Source: Streptomyces ferrugineus (lineage in GTDB: Bacteria > Actinomycetota > Actinomycetes > Streptomycetales > Streptomycetaceae). Taken from it: a stretch of 64,000 bases of DNA. The stretch is from NCBI RefSeq assembly GCF_015160855.1, contig NZ_CP063373.1, positions 4,898,001 to 4,962,000 on the forward strand. The letters are read 5' to 3'. Made by a program: the position numbers and the translations under genes. This document shows, piece by piece, positions 26,607 through 36,083 of this stretch; position 1 is the first letter of the stretch; each line of letters opens with the position of its first letter. Below the pieces are notes generated by a model that ran no database searches, was not told the origin of the DNA, and worked only from the letters and a program-made list of their open reading frames with translations.

Positions 26607-28121
26607 TCACGCTTCCCGCCTCACGCTTCCCGCCTCCCTTCTGCCGCTGTCCACGGCCTGCCGGGGGAGCCAGATCTGGTCCGCCACGCGGTCCGGGGGC
26701 CAGGAGCGGACCGGGCCGTACGCCACGTACTGGCGCACCGCGTCGTGGAGCCGGTACAGGAGTCGGCCGTCGGCGGCCGGTCCGACCCCGTGCACCATCT
26801 GGCGGTCAATGAGGTCATCGAGTAGATCGGCGGCCGGTCCTCGCGACGGTGTCACATGAGTCACCATGTCGTCGACACCGAAGTCGCCGTTCACCGTCCT
26901 CAGCCGCTGTAACGCGGCCCTGACCGGGGCGGGCAGTGAGCTGTAGCAGGCCGCCACACTGGCCTCCAGCGACAGATCGCCGATGTGCAGGAAACGCAGC
27001 CGGTCCTGCTCGTTCGTCAGCCGGTCCGCCAGATCACGCAGCGACCGGTGCGGTCGCGCCGACAGCCACAGCCCGGCGATGTGCAGGGCCAGCGGCAGCC
27101 CCCCGCAGAACCGCAGCACACTCGACGCGGCCGATCGCTCCGCGTCCGTGCGTTCGGTTCCGAGCAGGTCCTCCAACACCTGGAGGGCGTCCTCATCGCT
27201 CAGGGCGCCGATGTGCCGGCGGAACTGGTCGGAGAGCGCGGGGAGTTCGCGGCGCGCGGCCACCAGTACGGCGCTGCGCGAGCCGTCCACCAGCAGCGGC
27301 CGTATCTGAGCCTCGCTGTCGGCGTTGTCCAGGACGACGAGGACGCGCCTCCTGTTCAGCGCGTCCCGCAGCCGGGCGGCTGCTTCCTCCGGATGGTCCA
27401 CCGCCGGTCCGGCACCGAGGGAGCGCAGTACGCGGGGGACGATCTCGTCCGGCGTCAGCGGTGTGGAGGACGCTCCTGGGTGGAGATCCACGAACACCTG
27501 TCCGTCCGGGAACCGGTCGCGTACGCCGTGCGCCGCCTCCAGGACCAGCGACGTCTTCCCCACGCCGGGAGGCCCGACGACGACCGCGGGCCGCCCGGTG
27601 TCGCCCTGCTCCGTGGCGGAGAGGTGCGCACGCAGCGAGTCGACGTGCGCCGTCCGGCCGACGAGTCTGTGGCGGGGCGCCGCGGGGAGTTCGGCGGGTA
27701 CGAGACCGGGTGGTGGCTGATGCTTCCCGGCGCCGGGTCTGCGCATCAGCCGCCCGATCTCGTCCGGGGGCAGCCCGAGGGCCTTGGCGATCAGCAGCAG
27801 TGACTGTTTGCGGGGGCGGGAGGTGTGGCCGGTCTCGAGGTTGCGGATGGCCCGCACACTCACTCCGGACCGTTCTGAGAGGTCCTCCTGGGTCAGGCAG
27901 GCCGCCTCGCGTGCGGTGACCAAGGCGTCCGCGAGCGTCGTGGGCAACGATGTCCGGGGCACGAAAGGCAGGTCTCTGCTTGCGGGTCGGTGGTCGGCGA
28001 GCGGCCGGGTGTCCAGGGGCGGACTGCCACCCTCACGGTTGGCGGAGGCTCGTGTTCGGTCGGCTTCGGCCGGCGTCGGGTCGGCTTCGGTTCGGCTGGT
28101 GAGAACACCCTGTCGTGTCAC
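26607..28121 (-). CDS. XRE-type HTH / NB-ARC ATPase regulator
   Basis: The roughly 504-residue protein has an N-terminal helix-turn-helix (ALVTAREAACLTQEDLSERS followed by GVSVRAIRNLE). An NB-ARC/STAND ATPase follows, with Walker A VVVGPPGVGKTSLV and Walker B-type RRVLVVLDNADSE, then GGLPLALHIAGL (GxP motif). A winged-helix part forms the C-terminus. It lacks the SARP and TPR parts of AfsR-like proteins. I chose the GTG at 28121 because GGGAAAG precedes it and upstream sequence is low-complexity; the frame is open to 28418. The last residues derive from a 15-bp direct repeat near 26606-26635. STAND proteins act as ligand- or nucleotide-switched transcription regulators. Confidence 0.75.
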   Translation of the reverse strand: MTRQGVLTSRTEADPTPAEADRTRASANREGGSPPLDTRPLADHRPASRDLPFVPRTSLPTTLADALVTAREAACLTQEDLSERSGVSVRAIRNLETGHTSRPRKQSLLLIAKALGLPPDEIGRLMRRPGAGKHQPPPGLVPAELPAAPRHRLVGRTAHVDSLRAHLSATEQGDTGRPAVVVGPPGVGKTSLVLEAAHGVRDRFPDGQVFVDLHPGASSTPLTPDEIVPRVLRSLGAGPAVDHPEEAAARLRDALNRRRVLVVLDNADSEAQIRPLLVDGSRSAVLVAARRELPALSDQFRRHIGALSDEDALQVLEDLLGTERTDAERSAASSVLRFCGGLPLALHIAGLWLSARPHRSLRDLADRLTNEQDRLRFLHIGDLSLEASVAACYSSLPAPVRAALQRLRTVNGDFGVDDMVTHVTPSRGPAADLLDDLIDRQMVHGVGPAADGRLLYRLHDAVRQYVAYGPVRSWPPDRVADQIWLPRQAVDSGRREAGSVRREA

Positions 28122-28336
28122 GACTTTCCCAGGGTTGGCGGGGCGGGACTGGTCCTCAGGGGCTCGGTCGTGGGGGCCGGCCTGAGGGCTCAGCGTTCTG
28201 CATGCAGTCACGGCCGCCGCACCGGGGCGGGCCGTGTCGGGGGCCGGTCGCGCGGTCAGGGGGCGGCAGCGTGCGGTTCGCCGTGAACGTGGGGGGCGCG
28301 AGCAACGAGGTGGAGCAGTCGGGACCGGACGGGGCC

Positions 28337-29113
28337 TCAGCCGGACGCCCGGTCCGCCATGGGCATCAAGGTCACTACGAACTTGTAGCGGGAGCCGCGG
28401 TATACGGAACGGACCCACTCCACCGGTCTGCCCTCCGTGTCGTGCGAGTGTCGGGACAGCAGCATCATCGGAAGGCCCACGTCCGTCGCGAGCAGCCTGG
28501 CCTCGTACGGGGTCGCGAGCGAGGTCTCGATGCCCTCCTCGGCCTCCGACAGGTGCACGCCGTACACCTCGCCGAGCGCCGTGTACAAGGATCTGTACCT
28601 GGCCAGCGACTCGCGCAGGTCGGGGAAGCGCCGTGCGGACAGGTGGGTCGTCTCGACGGCCATGGGCTCGTCACCGGCCAGCCGCAGCCGCTCGATGCGC
28701 ACCACCCGCTCACCGACATCGATGTCGAGCAGACGCGACAGCTCCTCGTCGGCCTCGATATGACGCATGTCCAGGATGCGCGAAGCGGGTTCGAGGCCCT
28801 GTGCCTGCATCTCCTCGGTATGGGAGGTGAGTTGGAGGACGCGGTAGAGCTTCGGCCGTGCAATGAAGGTGCCTTTTCCATGGATCCGGTCCAGCCGGCC
28901 TTCACCGACGAGCTCCTGCAGCGCCAGCCGGACTGTGGTGCGCGAGGTGTTGAGCCGGACGGCGAGTAATCGCTCGGCCGGCATGCGTGAACCCGGCGTC
29001 AGCGACCCCGCGATCGCGAGGACCTGTTGCTTCACGCGGTAGTACTTCGGCACCCGTGCGGCGCCACCGGGCATGCCGGTGTCGTGCTGAACGATGCTTA
29101 CGTCGGTGGTCAT
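28337..29113 (-). CDS. GntR/HutC (UTRA) regulator, DasR-like
   Basis: The 258-residue protein closely follows the layout of DasR, the Streptomyces aminosugar regulator. Landmarks are the [14 protein letters not shown] start, the winged-helix [20 protein letters not shown], the KGTFIARPK wing and the UTRA effector domain with [34 protein letters not shown] and [16 protein letters not shown]. The ATG at 29113 has GGAAGGCAGGTC before it; the frame is open to 29341 but that part is not family-like. DasR-like sites lie in front of its own promoter and in front of the divergent operon at 29601. It likely controls both and may respond to a phosphosugar or related ligand. Confidence 0.88.
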   Translation of the reverse strand: MTTDVSIVQHDTGMPGGAARVPKYYRVKQQVLAIAGSLTPGSRMPAERLLAVRLNTSRTTVRLALQELVGEGRLDRIHGKGTFIARPKLYRVLQLTSHTEEMQAQGLEPASRILDMRHIEADEELSRLLDIDVGERVVRIERLRLAGDEPMAVETTHLSARRFPDLRESLARYRSLYTALGEVYGVHLSEAEEGIETSLATPYEARLLATDVGLPMMLLSRHSHDTEGRPVEWVRSVYRGSRYKFVVTLMPMADRASG

Positions 29114-29145
29114 GACCTGCCTTCCGGGCGCACTCGCAGGTGTCT

Positions 29146-29183
29146 CGTTATAGCCCCCAACTCGCCTTTGGTCTAGTCCAACT
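29146..29183 (-). promoter_or_regulatory. DasR-type operator overlapping the promoter of the dasR-like gene
   Basis: TTTGGTCTAGTCCAACT (29167-29183) contains the core TGGTCTAG of the published DasR site ACTGGTCTAGACCACT, with about 11 of 16 positions matching. On the minus strand TAGACC within it lies 17 nt from TATAAC, a plausible -35/-10 pair. Binding would block autogenous transcription. Confidence 0.6.
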
Positions 29184-29271
29184 GGGGGCGGTGTGTCACG
29201 GCGCGGAGGCGGTTCTGTGGCCTCCCGGGAGTGGCTGGGCGGCCTTCTGGGCAATCCCGGCGTACTGAAAA

Positions 29272-29284
29272 GCCTAGACCAAGT
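29272..29284 (-). promoter_or_regulatory. Weak DasR-type half site
   Basis: Read on the minus strand, ACTTGGTCTAGGC has the TGGTCTAG core but little of the second half. It lies in the 487-bp region between the regulator and the divergent operon, which otherwise contains no gene. Confidence 0.35.
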
Positions 29285-29494
29285 CGCGTGCGGGCCCACG
29301 GCCTTCGGCACCGTCCGGCGTGGCGGCAGGCAGCAGCGCATCGCAACGCACGGCCTGCGAGCGGCACTTGCGGTGACCGCGAGGCCGCCGGGGGCAGGGG
29401 TGTCGCATCGCCACGCCCAGAGCGGCCCCGGTCTGCGGGGCGGTCGGCAACAGGCAACTGGCAGGCAGTTCGCGGCAACTTCGCCGGGTTGCGA

Positions 29495-29524
29495 TTGACA
29501 CCACGAATTGGTCTAGTCCACTTT
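29495..29524 (+). promoter_or_regulatory. DasR-type operator upstream of the PhyH operon
   Basis: ATTGGTCTAGTCCACT matches about 14 of 16 positions of the DasR consensus. A perfect TTGACA hexamer (29495-29500) lies immediately upstream, so the operator covers the spacer and -10 region of the likely promoter. It sits 80 bp before the first gene of the operon. Confidence 0.65.
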
Positions 29525-29600
29525 GAAGCAACCTCAGTTCGATCAGTGACGGCCCGGAGTTCCCCTCGGCCACTGAGGACTCGAGCCTTGGAGTGATCGC

Positions 29601-30638
29601 ATGCCGACATCCGACCCCTACCTGTACCGCGCCCCGACACGGCGCCCGTATTTCAGCGCCGACGGCGAGACATACCTCGCACAGACGCAGCTGAGAGAGA
29701 TCGAGATCGAGAAGTCACGGCCACTGCGCGTGCTGTCGGAACAGGACTTCGCCTTCTGGCAGACGTACGGATACGTCGTGGTGCGCAACGCCGTCTCGCC
29801 GGGCGCGGCAAAGAGCCTGTACGAGTTCGCCTGGGAGTTCCAGGGACTGGACCCCGACCGGCCCGAAACCTGGTACGAGGAACGCGAGTTCCGCTCGGAT
29901 CTCGACCGCGACCTGCACGTCTACGGCTTCGTCGAGGCGTACCACCACCAGCTCATGTGGGACACCCGGCAGACACAGCGGGTCTACGACGCCTTCGCCG
30001 ACGTGTGGGACTGCGACGAGCTGTGGGTCACCCTCGACCGGCTGAACCTCAACCCGCCCAACCGCGGCAGCCGTTCGCGTTCCCTCATCGAGCCGACCGC
30101 CGAGGGCTTCGACATCGAACTGCACTGGGACGTCGACACCACACTGGGCGTGCTGCCGCAGCGGGTGCAGGGCATCCTGGCCCTCAACGACACCCAGCCC
30201 GAACTGGGCGGGTTCCAGTGCGCACCCGAGCTGTTCCGGCGGTTCGACGAGTGGCGGATCGCGCAGCCGGCCGACCGGGACCCGATCCGGCCCGCGATCG
30301 ACCGCGCCGAGTTCCCCGTGGTGCGGCCCGACCTGCAGGCCGGCGACCTGCTGATCTTCAACGGACTGCTGGCCCACGGGGTCGCGCCCAACGTCTCCGA
30401 GCACGGTGTCCGCGCCGTGCAGTACCTGTCGATGATGCCGGCGCTGGAGGAGCACGAGGAACTGCGACGCTCCCGCGTCGAGTCGTGGCGCACCCTCAGC
30501 ACGCCCGACTGGAACGGCACGCTGCTCGGGGACGCCGTTCGGCACGAATCGCTCCGGTACGGCACCGCCACGCTCGACGACCTCGGCAGGAAACTCCTGG
30601 GACTCGACTCCTGGAGCGAACGAGAGAGCACCAAGTGA
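29601..30638 (+). CDS. Phytanoyl-CoA dioxygenase family (PhyH) Fe(II)/2-oxoglutarate oxygenase
   Basis: The 345-residue protein has the non-haem iron facial triad: His175 and Asp177 in ELHWDVDT and His259 in LLAHGVAPN, with Arg271 (HGVRAVQYL) positioned to bind 2-oxoglutarate. The surrounding FNGLLAHG and GDLLIF segments are typical of PhyH hydroxylases. It is the first gene of a five-gene operon behind a DasR-type operator. It probably hydroxylates a small substrate used by the downstream decarboxylase or the DUF6271 protein. The stop codon overlaps the next start by 4 nt. Confidence 0.85.
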   Translation: MPTSDPYLYRAPTRRPYFSADGETYLAQTQLREIEIEKSRPLRVLSEQDFAFWQTYGYVVVRNAVSPGAAKSLYEFAWEFQGLDPDRPETWYEEREFRSDLDRDLHVYGFVEAYHHQLMWDTRQTQRVYDAFADVWDCDELWVTLDRLNLNPPNRGSRSRSLIEPTAEGFDIELHWDVDTTLGVLPQRVQGILALNDTQPELGGFQCAPELFRRFDEWRIAQPADRDPIRPAIDRAEFPVVRPDLQAGDLLIFNGLLAHGVAPNVSEHGVRAVQYLSMMPALEEHEELRRSRVESWRTLSTPDWNGTLLGDAVRHESLRYGTATLDDLGRKLLGLDSWSERESTK

Positions 30639-31966
30639 ACCGACAGACCAGCACCGACCGGATCTGCCTGGCCCTGCCCACGAACAGGGCGTGCGCGGAC
30701 GCCATCGTGGGGATCGGCGAGGAGGCCGCGTACGCGGCCCGCAACTTCGGCACCGAGGTGCACCTGCTCATCCTCGACTCCTGCGACGAGACCACGCGGG
30801 CCGAGCACGCCCGTGTCGTGGCCGGCCTGCCCGCCACTGCGAACGTGATCGTCCACCACCTCGACGAAGCCCGCCAGCGGGACTTCCTACGCCGCACGAT
30901 CCAGCGCTCCGACGTCGCCGTGCCCAAGCTGCTGCTCGGCCTCATGCTGCCGACCGCACTCTCCTACGGCGCCTGCACCAATCGCGCCTTCCTGATCGCC
31001 AGTGCCCTCGGCTGCCGGTCCGTGCACCGGCGGGACTCGGACTGCACCTACCAAGTCCTGGACGGCGAACGTGTCTTCCCCATCCACCACGAGCTGTCCT
31101 CGCTCGGCAGGCCCGCCATCGAGGCGTCTGCCGCCGTGACCGAGACCGTCCTCGCCGCCGACCACGGCCACCGTCCGGTGTCCATGGTCGGAGCCTCCTT
31201 CATCGGCGAACCGTCCGTGGACATCGCCGAGATCGAGCAGCTCGACGCGGGCGTCTACCACGACGTCGTCAGCCTGTGGGCACCCGCCCACTGGTCGGAC
31301 GAGCAGAAGGAACAGCTGGTCGAGGAGTCCTTCAAGGGCGCCGGAACCACCCCCTTCACCGGAGACCACTCCACCCTGACGCTGGTCGACCCCATGCGGG
31401 TGGACATGAGCAACATCGGCTTCGACCACGACGTGTACGAGCGGGTACCGCTGCCACCGGCGACCGACACCATCGGCAGCGACTACTTCCTCATCCACCT
31501 CGTGCACGACGCCGCGCTGCCCGGCGTGCTGCACAACCGCCACATCGAGAACTTCTACACGCCCTTCCGGCGCACCGACGCCGGCTTCCGCGCCTACCAG
31601 ATGCGGTTCGTGAAGTTCCTGCTGTCGATGCTCTACTTCAACGACGTCTACGAGCGCATGGGCGCGGCCGGTGCCGCACTGCTGGACGAGCGGCAGCACG
31701 TCCGCGGCGACGTCATCTCCGGCTTCCTGCGCGACAGCGCCGCTCTGGACTGGACGGAGAACATCTGGCGCCTGGACCGGGTCAGCACCTCGTACCGCAA
31801 ACTGGGCGGCCGCTACGCCAAGTTCGCCGACCGGATGGACGCGCGCCGGGATCAGCTGCTGGACGAGGCACGGCGGGACACGGAGGACTTCGCGCTGCTG
31901 ATCGACGCCTGGCCCGCGCTGGTGCGCGCCGCCCGGGAGACCGGCCTCGGGAGCGCGGACGCGTGA
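30635..31966 (+). CDS. DUF6271 family protein
   Basis: The 443-residue protein starts at a GTG within the 4-nt overlap with the dioxygenase gene. Its start ICLALPTNRACADAIVGIGE and the motifs SYGACTNRAFLIASALGC, VHRRDSDC, MVGASFIGEPSVDI and TDTIGSDYFLIHLVHD resemble a nucleotide-sugar glycosyltransferase fold: the RRDSD could be a metal-binding DxD-like site and the GASF a donor-side motif. I recognise it as DUF6271, a Streptomyces family without assigned function. A glycosyl or other group transfer to the pathway product is an inference. It overlaps the decarboxylase gene by 4 nt. Confidence 0.7.
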   Translation: MNRQTSTDRICLALPTNRACADAIVGIGEEAAYAARNFGTEVHLLILDSCDETTRAEHARVVAGLPATANVIVHHLDEARQRDFLRRTIQRSDVAVPKLLLGLMLPTALSYGACTNRAFLIASALGCRSVHRRDSDCTYQVLDGERVFPIHHELSSLGRPAIEASAAVTETVLAADHGHRPVSMVGASFIGEPSVDIAEIEQLDAGVYHDVVSLWAPAHWSDEQKEQLVEESFKGAGTTPFTGDHSTLTLVDPMRVDMSNIGFDHDVYERVPLPPATDTIGSDYFLIHLVHDAALPGVLHNRHIENFYTPFRRTDAGFRAYQMRFVKFLLSMLYFNDVYERMGAAGAALLDERQHVRGDVISGFLRDSAALDWTENIWRLDRVSTSYRKLGGRYAKFADRMDARRDQLLDEARRDTEDFALLIDAWPALVRAARETGLGSADA

Positions 31967-33156
31967 TCGCCGACCTGGGCGTGCGACTGGCCTCCGCCCT
32001 GGCCGCCGCGTCGTCGGACTGCGTCGTCTTCGATCTCACCGGGGTCGGCAGCCAGTACGACCACCTGGTGCGCGAACTGCCCGGCGTCATCGTCCGGTTC
32101 GCGATGAAGGCGTGCCCGGTCGACGAGGTGCTGACCTGCCTCGCCGACCGGGGCGCCGGCTTCGACGCGGCGAGCCCCACGGAGATCGAGCAGGCGCTGC
32201 GGCTGGGCGTACCCGCGGACCGCATCCACTACGGCAACACCGTGAAGTCCGACGCGAACATCGCCGAGGCCCACCGGCTCGGCGTGCGGACCTTCGCCAC
32301 GGACAGCGTGCAGGACGTGGCGGCCGTCGCCGCGCACGCCCCCGGCGCCCGCGTCTACTGCCGCCTCGCCACCAGCGGGGAAGGCGCCCTGTGGGGACTG
32401 AGCCGCAAGTTCGGCTGCTCGCAGGACGACGCCGTCCGCGTGCTGACGGCGGCGCGGGCCGCCGGACTGACCCCGGCGGGACTCTCGGTGCACGTCGGCT
32501 CGCAGCAGATGACGTACGAGGCATGGCGCCAGGCCCTCGACCAACTGGCCGACACCATGGTGGCGTTGCTCGAACAGGGAATCGTGCTCGACCACGTCAA
32601 CTTCGGCGGTGGACTGCCCGCGCTCGGTTACCTCGACCGGCACGGCCGCAGCCTGGAGCCGCCGCTGGACAAGATGTTCGCCGTTCTACGCGAAGGCATG
32701 GACGAACTGCGGCACCTCAACGCGGCGCCTCTCGCCTTCGTCATGGAGCCCGGCCGCCATCTGGTCGCCGATCACGGCGCGATCCGTGCGCACGTCTACC
32801 GGCTCACCGAGCGGCGGCAGCCCGACGGCGAGCTCGTGCACTGGCTGTACCTGAGCTGCGGAAAGTTCAACGGCCTCTACGAGATGGACGAGCTCTGTCA
32901 CCGGCTCGTCTTCCCGGGGCACTTCGACAACGAGTACGTCGCCGCCGTGGTGGCCGGTCCCACGTGCGACAGCGACGACGCCCACGCAATCGCGCACCGC
33001 CTCGTGCCCAAGGCGCTGACCTCCGGCGACCCGGTCTGGGTCCTGTCTGCCGGCGCGTACGCCACCAGCTACATGACACAAGGCTTCAACGGCTTCGCAC
33101 CGCTTCCGCACACGACGGTACGTGACGGGATCGGGCGTGCGGGGGCGGCGGCGTGA
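31963..33156 (+). CDS. Group III (alanine-racemase fold) PLP-dependent decarboxylase
   Basis: The 397-residue protein has the layout of ornithine/diaminopimelate decarboxylases. The PLP lysine is K49 in VRFAMKACP. SVHVGSQ and VNFGGGLPA form the phosphate side of the pocket, EPGRHLVAD follows, and GPTCDSDD near residue 330 supplies the Cys-Asp pair from the partner subunit. CDSDD resembles ornithine/lysine decarboxylases more than DAP decarboxylase. It begins at a GTG overlapping the DUF6271 stop by 4 nt. It should decarboxylate an amino acid, perhaps one hydroxylated by the PhyH enzyme, to an amine. Confidence 0.85.
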   Translation: MIADLGVRLASALAAASSDCVVFDLTGVGSQYDHLVRELPGVIVRFAMKACPVDEVLTCLADRGAGFDAASPTEIEQALRLGVPADRIHYGNTVKSDANIAEAHRLGVRTFATDSVQDVAAVAAHAPGARVYCRLATSGEGALWGLSRKFGCSQDDAVRVLTAARAAGLTPAGLSVHVGSQQMTYEAWRQALDQLADTMVALLEQGIVLDHVNFGGGLPALGYLDRHGRSLEPPLDKMFAVLREGMDELRHLNAAPLAFVMEPGRHLVADHGAIRAHVYRLTERRQPDGELVHWLYLSCGKFNGLYEMDELCHRLVFPGHFDNEYVAAVVAGPTCDSDDAHAIAHRLVPKALTSGDPVWVLSAGAYATSYMTQGFNGFAPLPHTTVRDGIGRAGAAA

Positions 33157-33716
33157 GCGGGGGAGGGGCGGGCCACGACGAGCGCATCCGTCCCGTGCGC
33201 GACGGTGACTGGCCGGGCATAGCCGCGATGGAGGCGGCGGCCTACGCGGGAAGCTCACTGACCGAGGGCCGGGCGGCGCTGGAGTCGAAGGGGCGCGCCT
33301 CGCCGGACACCTGCTTCGTGCTGGACATCGAGGGGCGCGTCGCCGGGTACCTGCTCTCGCTGCCGTACCCGATGTTCCAGTACCCGGCGCTGGCCAGGTA
33401 CGACGAGGCCGTGCACGACTCGCGCAACCTCCATCTGCACGACATGGTCGTCGCGCAGGAGCAGCGGGGCAGGGGCTGGGGCGGCGGACTGCTGGCCCGG
33501 CTGACGGCCGCCGCGCGACCCCGGTTCCAGCACATCTCGCTCGTCGCCGTCGACGGCATGGCCGCCTTCTGGGCCGCGCACGGCTACCGGGCCCACCCGG
33601 GAGTCCGGCTCCCGGAGAGCTACGGCGACAACGCCGTGTACATGTCCATCGCGGTGCCCGGCAGCGGTACCAGCCATTCGAAGGAGGTGGCCCGGTTCCC
33701 GTGCCCCGTGTCCTAG
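33153..33716 (+). CDS. GNAT family N-acetyltransferase
   Basis: The 187-residue enzyme has a GNAT fold with the acetyl-CoA binding segment VVAQEQRGRGWGGGLLARLT and a preceding LHLHDM beta-strand. AFWAAHGYRAHP marks the C-terminal part. It starts at a GTG in a 4-nt overlap with the decarboxylase. Acylation of the amine made by that enzyme is a reasonable role, either as a biosynthetic step or as self-protection. The substrate cannot be read from the sequence. Confidence 0.8.
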   Translation: MSGGGAGHDERIRPVRDGDWPGIAAMEAAAYAGSSLTEGRAALESKGRASPDTCFVLDIEGRVAGYLLSLPYPMFQYPALARYDEAVHDSRNLHLHDMVVAQEQRGRGWGGGLLARLTAAARPRFQHISLVAVDGMAAFWAAHGYRAHPGVRLPESYGDNAVYMSIAVPGSGTSHSKEVARFPCPVS

Positions 33717-34918
33717 ACGACTTCAGACGTACGCAGTTGGCGATCGCGGCGCTGTTCTGTTTCCTCGGGTTCCAGTACGCCACCTGGATCTCCCGGATCC
33801 CCGCCCTCAAGACACGCCTCGACCTCAGCGCCGGGGAGGTGGGCCTGCTGCTCATGGTCACCGGGGCAGGCGCGGCGGCTTCCTTCCCGCTCGTCACGTT
33901 CCTGATGAAGCGCCTCGGAGCGCGCCACCTCGCCCTGCTGTCCGGGCTGGGCCTGGTGGCGATCCTCCTGGCGCTGTCCGTGGCTCCCAACTACCCCGTG
34001 GCGCTGGTGATCCTCTGCGCGGACGGCGTGGCCGTCGGCTGCCTGAACGTGGCCATGAACGCGCAGGGTGCCGCCCTCGAGGCGGCCCACGGACGTACGG
34101 CGATGACACAACTGCATGCCACCTTCAGCGCCGGTTCGTTCCTCGCCGCCCTGGTGTCATCCGGCGTGACCACGGTGACCTCCGGCATCGTCACCCACTT
34201 CGCCGCCGCGTCAGCCGTACTACTGGTGCTCCTCGCCTGCGCACGCCCGCGCCTGCTCGCCGAAGACGCTCCCGCTGACGAGCCGGCCGATCAGGAGGAG
34301 GGCAAACGCCGCCGCGGAATGGCCAGGCCGACCCGGGTGATGCTCTGGCTCGGCTGCACCATGGTGTTCGCCGAGGTGGTCGAAGGCTCCATGAACGACT
34401 GGTCCGCGCTCTACCTGAAGGACGTCGCCGGCGCATCGGCCCAGGTCGCTCCGCTGGGCATCGCGGTCATCTCGGTCGTGATGGTCCTCGCGCGCCTCTT
34501 CGGCGACGGCTGGCGCAGCCGCTGGGGCGACGCCGTTGTCGTCCGCGTCGGCAGCGCCGTGGCCGGCATCGGACTGGCGCTGGCACTGTTGGCCGGAGGC
34601 GTAGTGCCCGCGCTCCTCGGCTTCGCGTGCGTGGCGCTGGGCGTGGCCGCCGTGACGCCGTGCCTCTACGTCGCCGCCGCAGCCGAAGGCCCGCACGCCC
34701 TCTCCCTGGTCGCCGCCACCGGCACCACCGGCCTCCTCGTCGGTCCCGCCGTGATCGGCTTCGTGGCCGAAGCCAGCGACCTGACCTGGGGGATGGCCGT
34801 CGTGGCAGCCTCAGCCGTCATCGTCTCCCTGTGCACGACCCGCCTGAGCTGGGCCCCCACGAAGGCGACGTCCGAGGGGAGTATGGACACGGAGGTGGTC
34901 GGAAAGGGGGCCGCGTGA
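33701..34918 (+). CDS. MFS transporter, exporter-like (YbjJ type)
   Basis: The 405-residue protein has about twelve hydrophobic segments and the phrase FCFLGFQYATWISRIPALK typical of YbjJ/FucP-like transporters. A strong AAGGAGG lies 13 bases before the GTG at 33701, inside the end of the GNAT gene. It is the last gene of the operon and probably exports the product. The weak hairpin CCGCCC/GGGCGG at 34919-34936 may end transcription. Confidence 0.82.
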   Translation: MPRVLDDFRRTQLAIAALFCFLGFQYATWISRIPALKTRLDLSAGEVGLLLMVTGAGAAASFPLVTFLMKRLGARHLALLSGLGLVAILLALSVAPNYPVALVILCADGVAVGCLNVAMNAQGAALEAAHGRTAMTQLHATFSAGSFLAALVSSGVTTVTSGIVTHFAAASAVLLVLLACARPRLLAEDAPADEPADQEEGKRRRGMARPTRVMLWLGCTMVFAEVVEGSMNDWSALYLKDVAGASAQVAPLGIAVISVVMVLARLFGDGWRSRWGDAVVVRVGSAVAGIGLALALLAGGVVPALLGFACVALGVAAVTPCLYVAAAAEGPHALSLVAATGTTGLLVGPAVIGFVAEASDLTWGMAVVAASAVIVSLCTTRLSWAPTKATSEGSMDTEVVGKGAA

Positions 34919-35017
34919 CCGCCCTCTCGGGGGCGGAAGTCCTGGGCGACCGCCCCTGCCTGACGACCTCGCGCATGGTTGGCCGTGGCACATCGAGGCG
35001 TACCGTGCTGACGCTGT

Positions 35018-35784
35018 TCACGTTCGAAGCTCGCGCTCGAGGGTGGCGGCCTGTCGGTGTGTGAGCAGCGCGGCGACGGCTTGGACGATGTCGCTCATAT
35101 GCTCGCGGCGGCCAAGGCGGCGGGCGAGATCCCGCAGTTCTTCAGGTGCGCGGTGCCGTGCTCGACGCGGATGCGCCGCGAGGAGTGCGCCTTACGCTGC
35201 GGCTCGTGCCGCTCTTCGTACCAGGCGGGGGCGTTCTTCTTGAACTTGCGTGTGGCGGTGTCACCGGGGCGTCCGCCGGTCTGCGCCCCATGTCCTGATA
35301 GCCGGCATGCGCGAGGATCTCCAGGAACGGACCGTCGGCCAGGAGTTGGGCCAGTCCCAGCTGTCTGGCCGGGTGATGTTGGCGCAGCTGCCCGGCCGGA
35401 CCGGGCTGCAGAACACCACGCGCCCTTCGGCGTCCGTGAGGACCATGGACTTCACGGCGTTCTGCTTGGTCTTGCCGGAGACGAGCTTGTCCTGGTCCTT
35501 GCGGCCTGCGGCCGGGCGTCGCACGCGGATCACTGTGCCGTCGATGATCGCAGTCTGACCGCCGGCGCCCAGGTGGCCGATGACCTCGGCGAGTGTGCCC
35601 AGCCGGATGCCCGGCGCGATGGTGCAGACTCACCAGGGGCCGGCAGCCGTGCCTGATGCCGCTCGTGCCACAACGGCCCTGCCTCAGCGACGAATTCAGC
35701 GACGAATTCAGCTATCACCGTCGGCGACAGCCCGGTGACCGGGTACTCAGCCACGATCAACTCACGCGCCCCAGCCCCCATCAT
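35018..35784 (-). pseudogene. IS5-family (HTH_Tnp_4/DDE_Tnp_4) transposase, degenerate
   Basis: Several minus-strand frames together give a transposase: start MGAGARELIVAEYPVTGLSP at 35784, then a deletion, then TAIIDGTVIRVRRPAAGRKD with KTKQNAVKSMVLTD, GPFLEILAHAGYQ, and a terminal SRRIRVEHGTAHLKN followed after a frameshift by a QAVAALL segment ending near 35018. At least three frame breaks and the missing N-terminal middle make it inactive. No terminal repeats were found. Confidence 0.75.
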
Positions 35785-36083
35785 GCCCAGTTCAACGAGC
35801 TACCGGGGCGCCGAGCCACGGCCACCGTGCAGGAGGTCGCAAGGAGAGCCGGCGGTTCCGATTCGCCGGGTGCTTCGGACTGCCTTCGCCAAGAACTCAT
35901 CTGCTTCGTCGGGCCATATGTCCCTCCGTGACTCCTCCCCCTCCCAACGGCTTGTCCCAGGGCCTGCCGGTCGCAGTGCCACGGACCGGGAAACGGCAGG
36001 TCTTCACCATCACCCCGATGGCCGCCGCTACCGCCACCGGCGAAGCCTGTTGCGGGGTTGACGGGGTTGGCGGGGTTGTAGGG
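35785..36083. other. Intergenic region, no gene seen
   Basis: About 300 bp without a supported coding region. It ends with short GGTTG-type direct repeats just downstream of the NmrA-type gene. Confidence 0.5.

Noticed and set aside
30691..31962. N-terminal extension of the PLP decarboxylase to an 821-residue protein
   Set aside because: The extension overlaps the DUF6271 gene in another frame and has no domain content. The 4-nt overlap start at 31963 fits the operon pattern.
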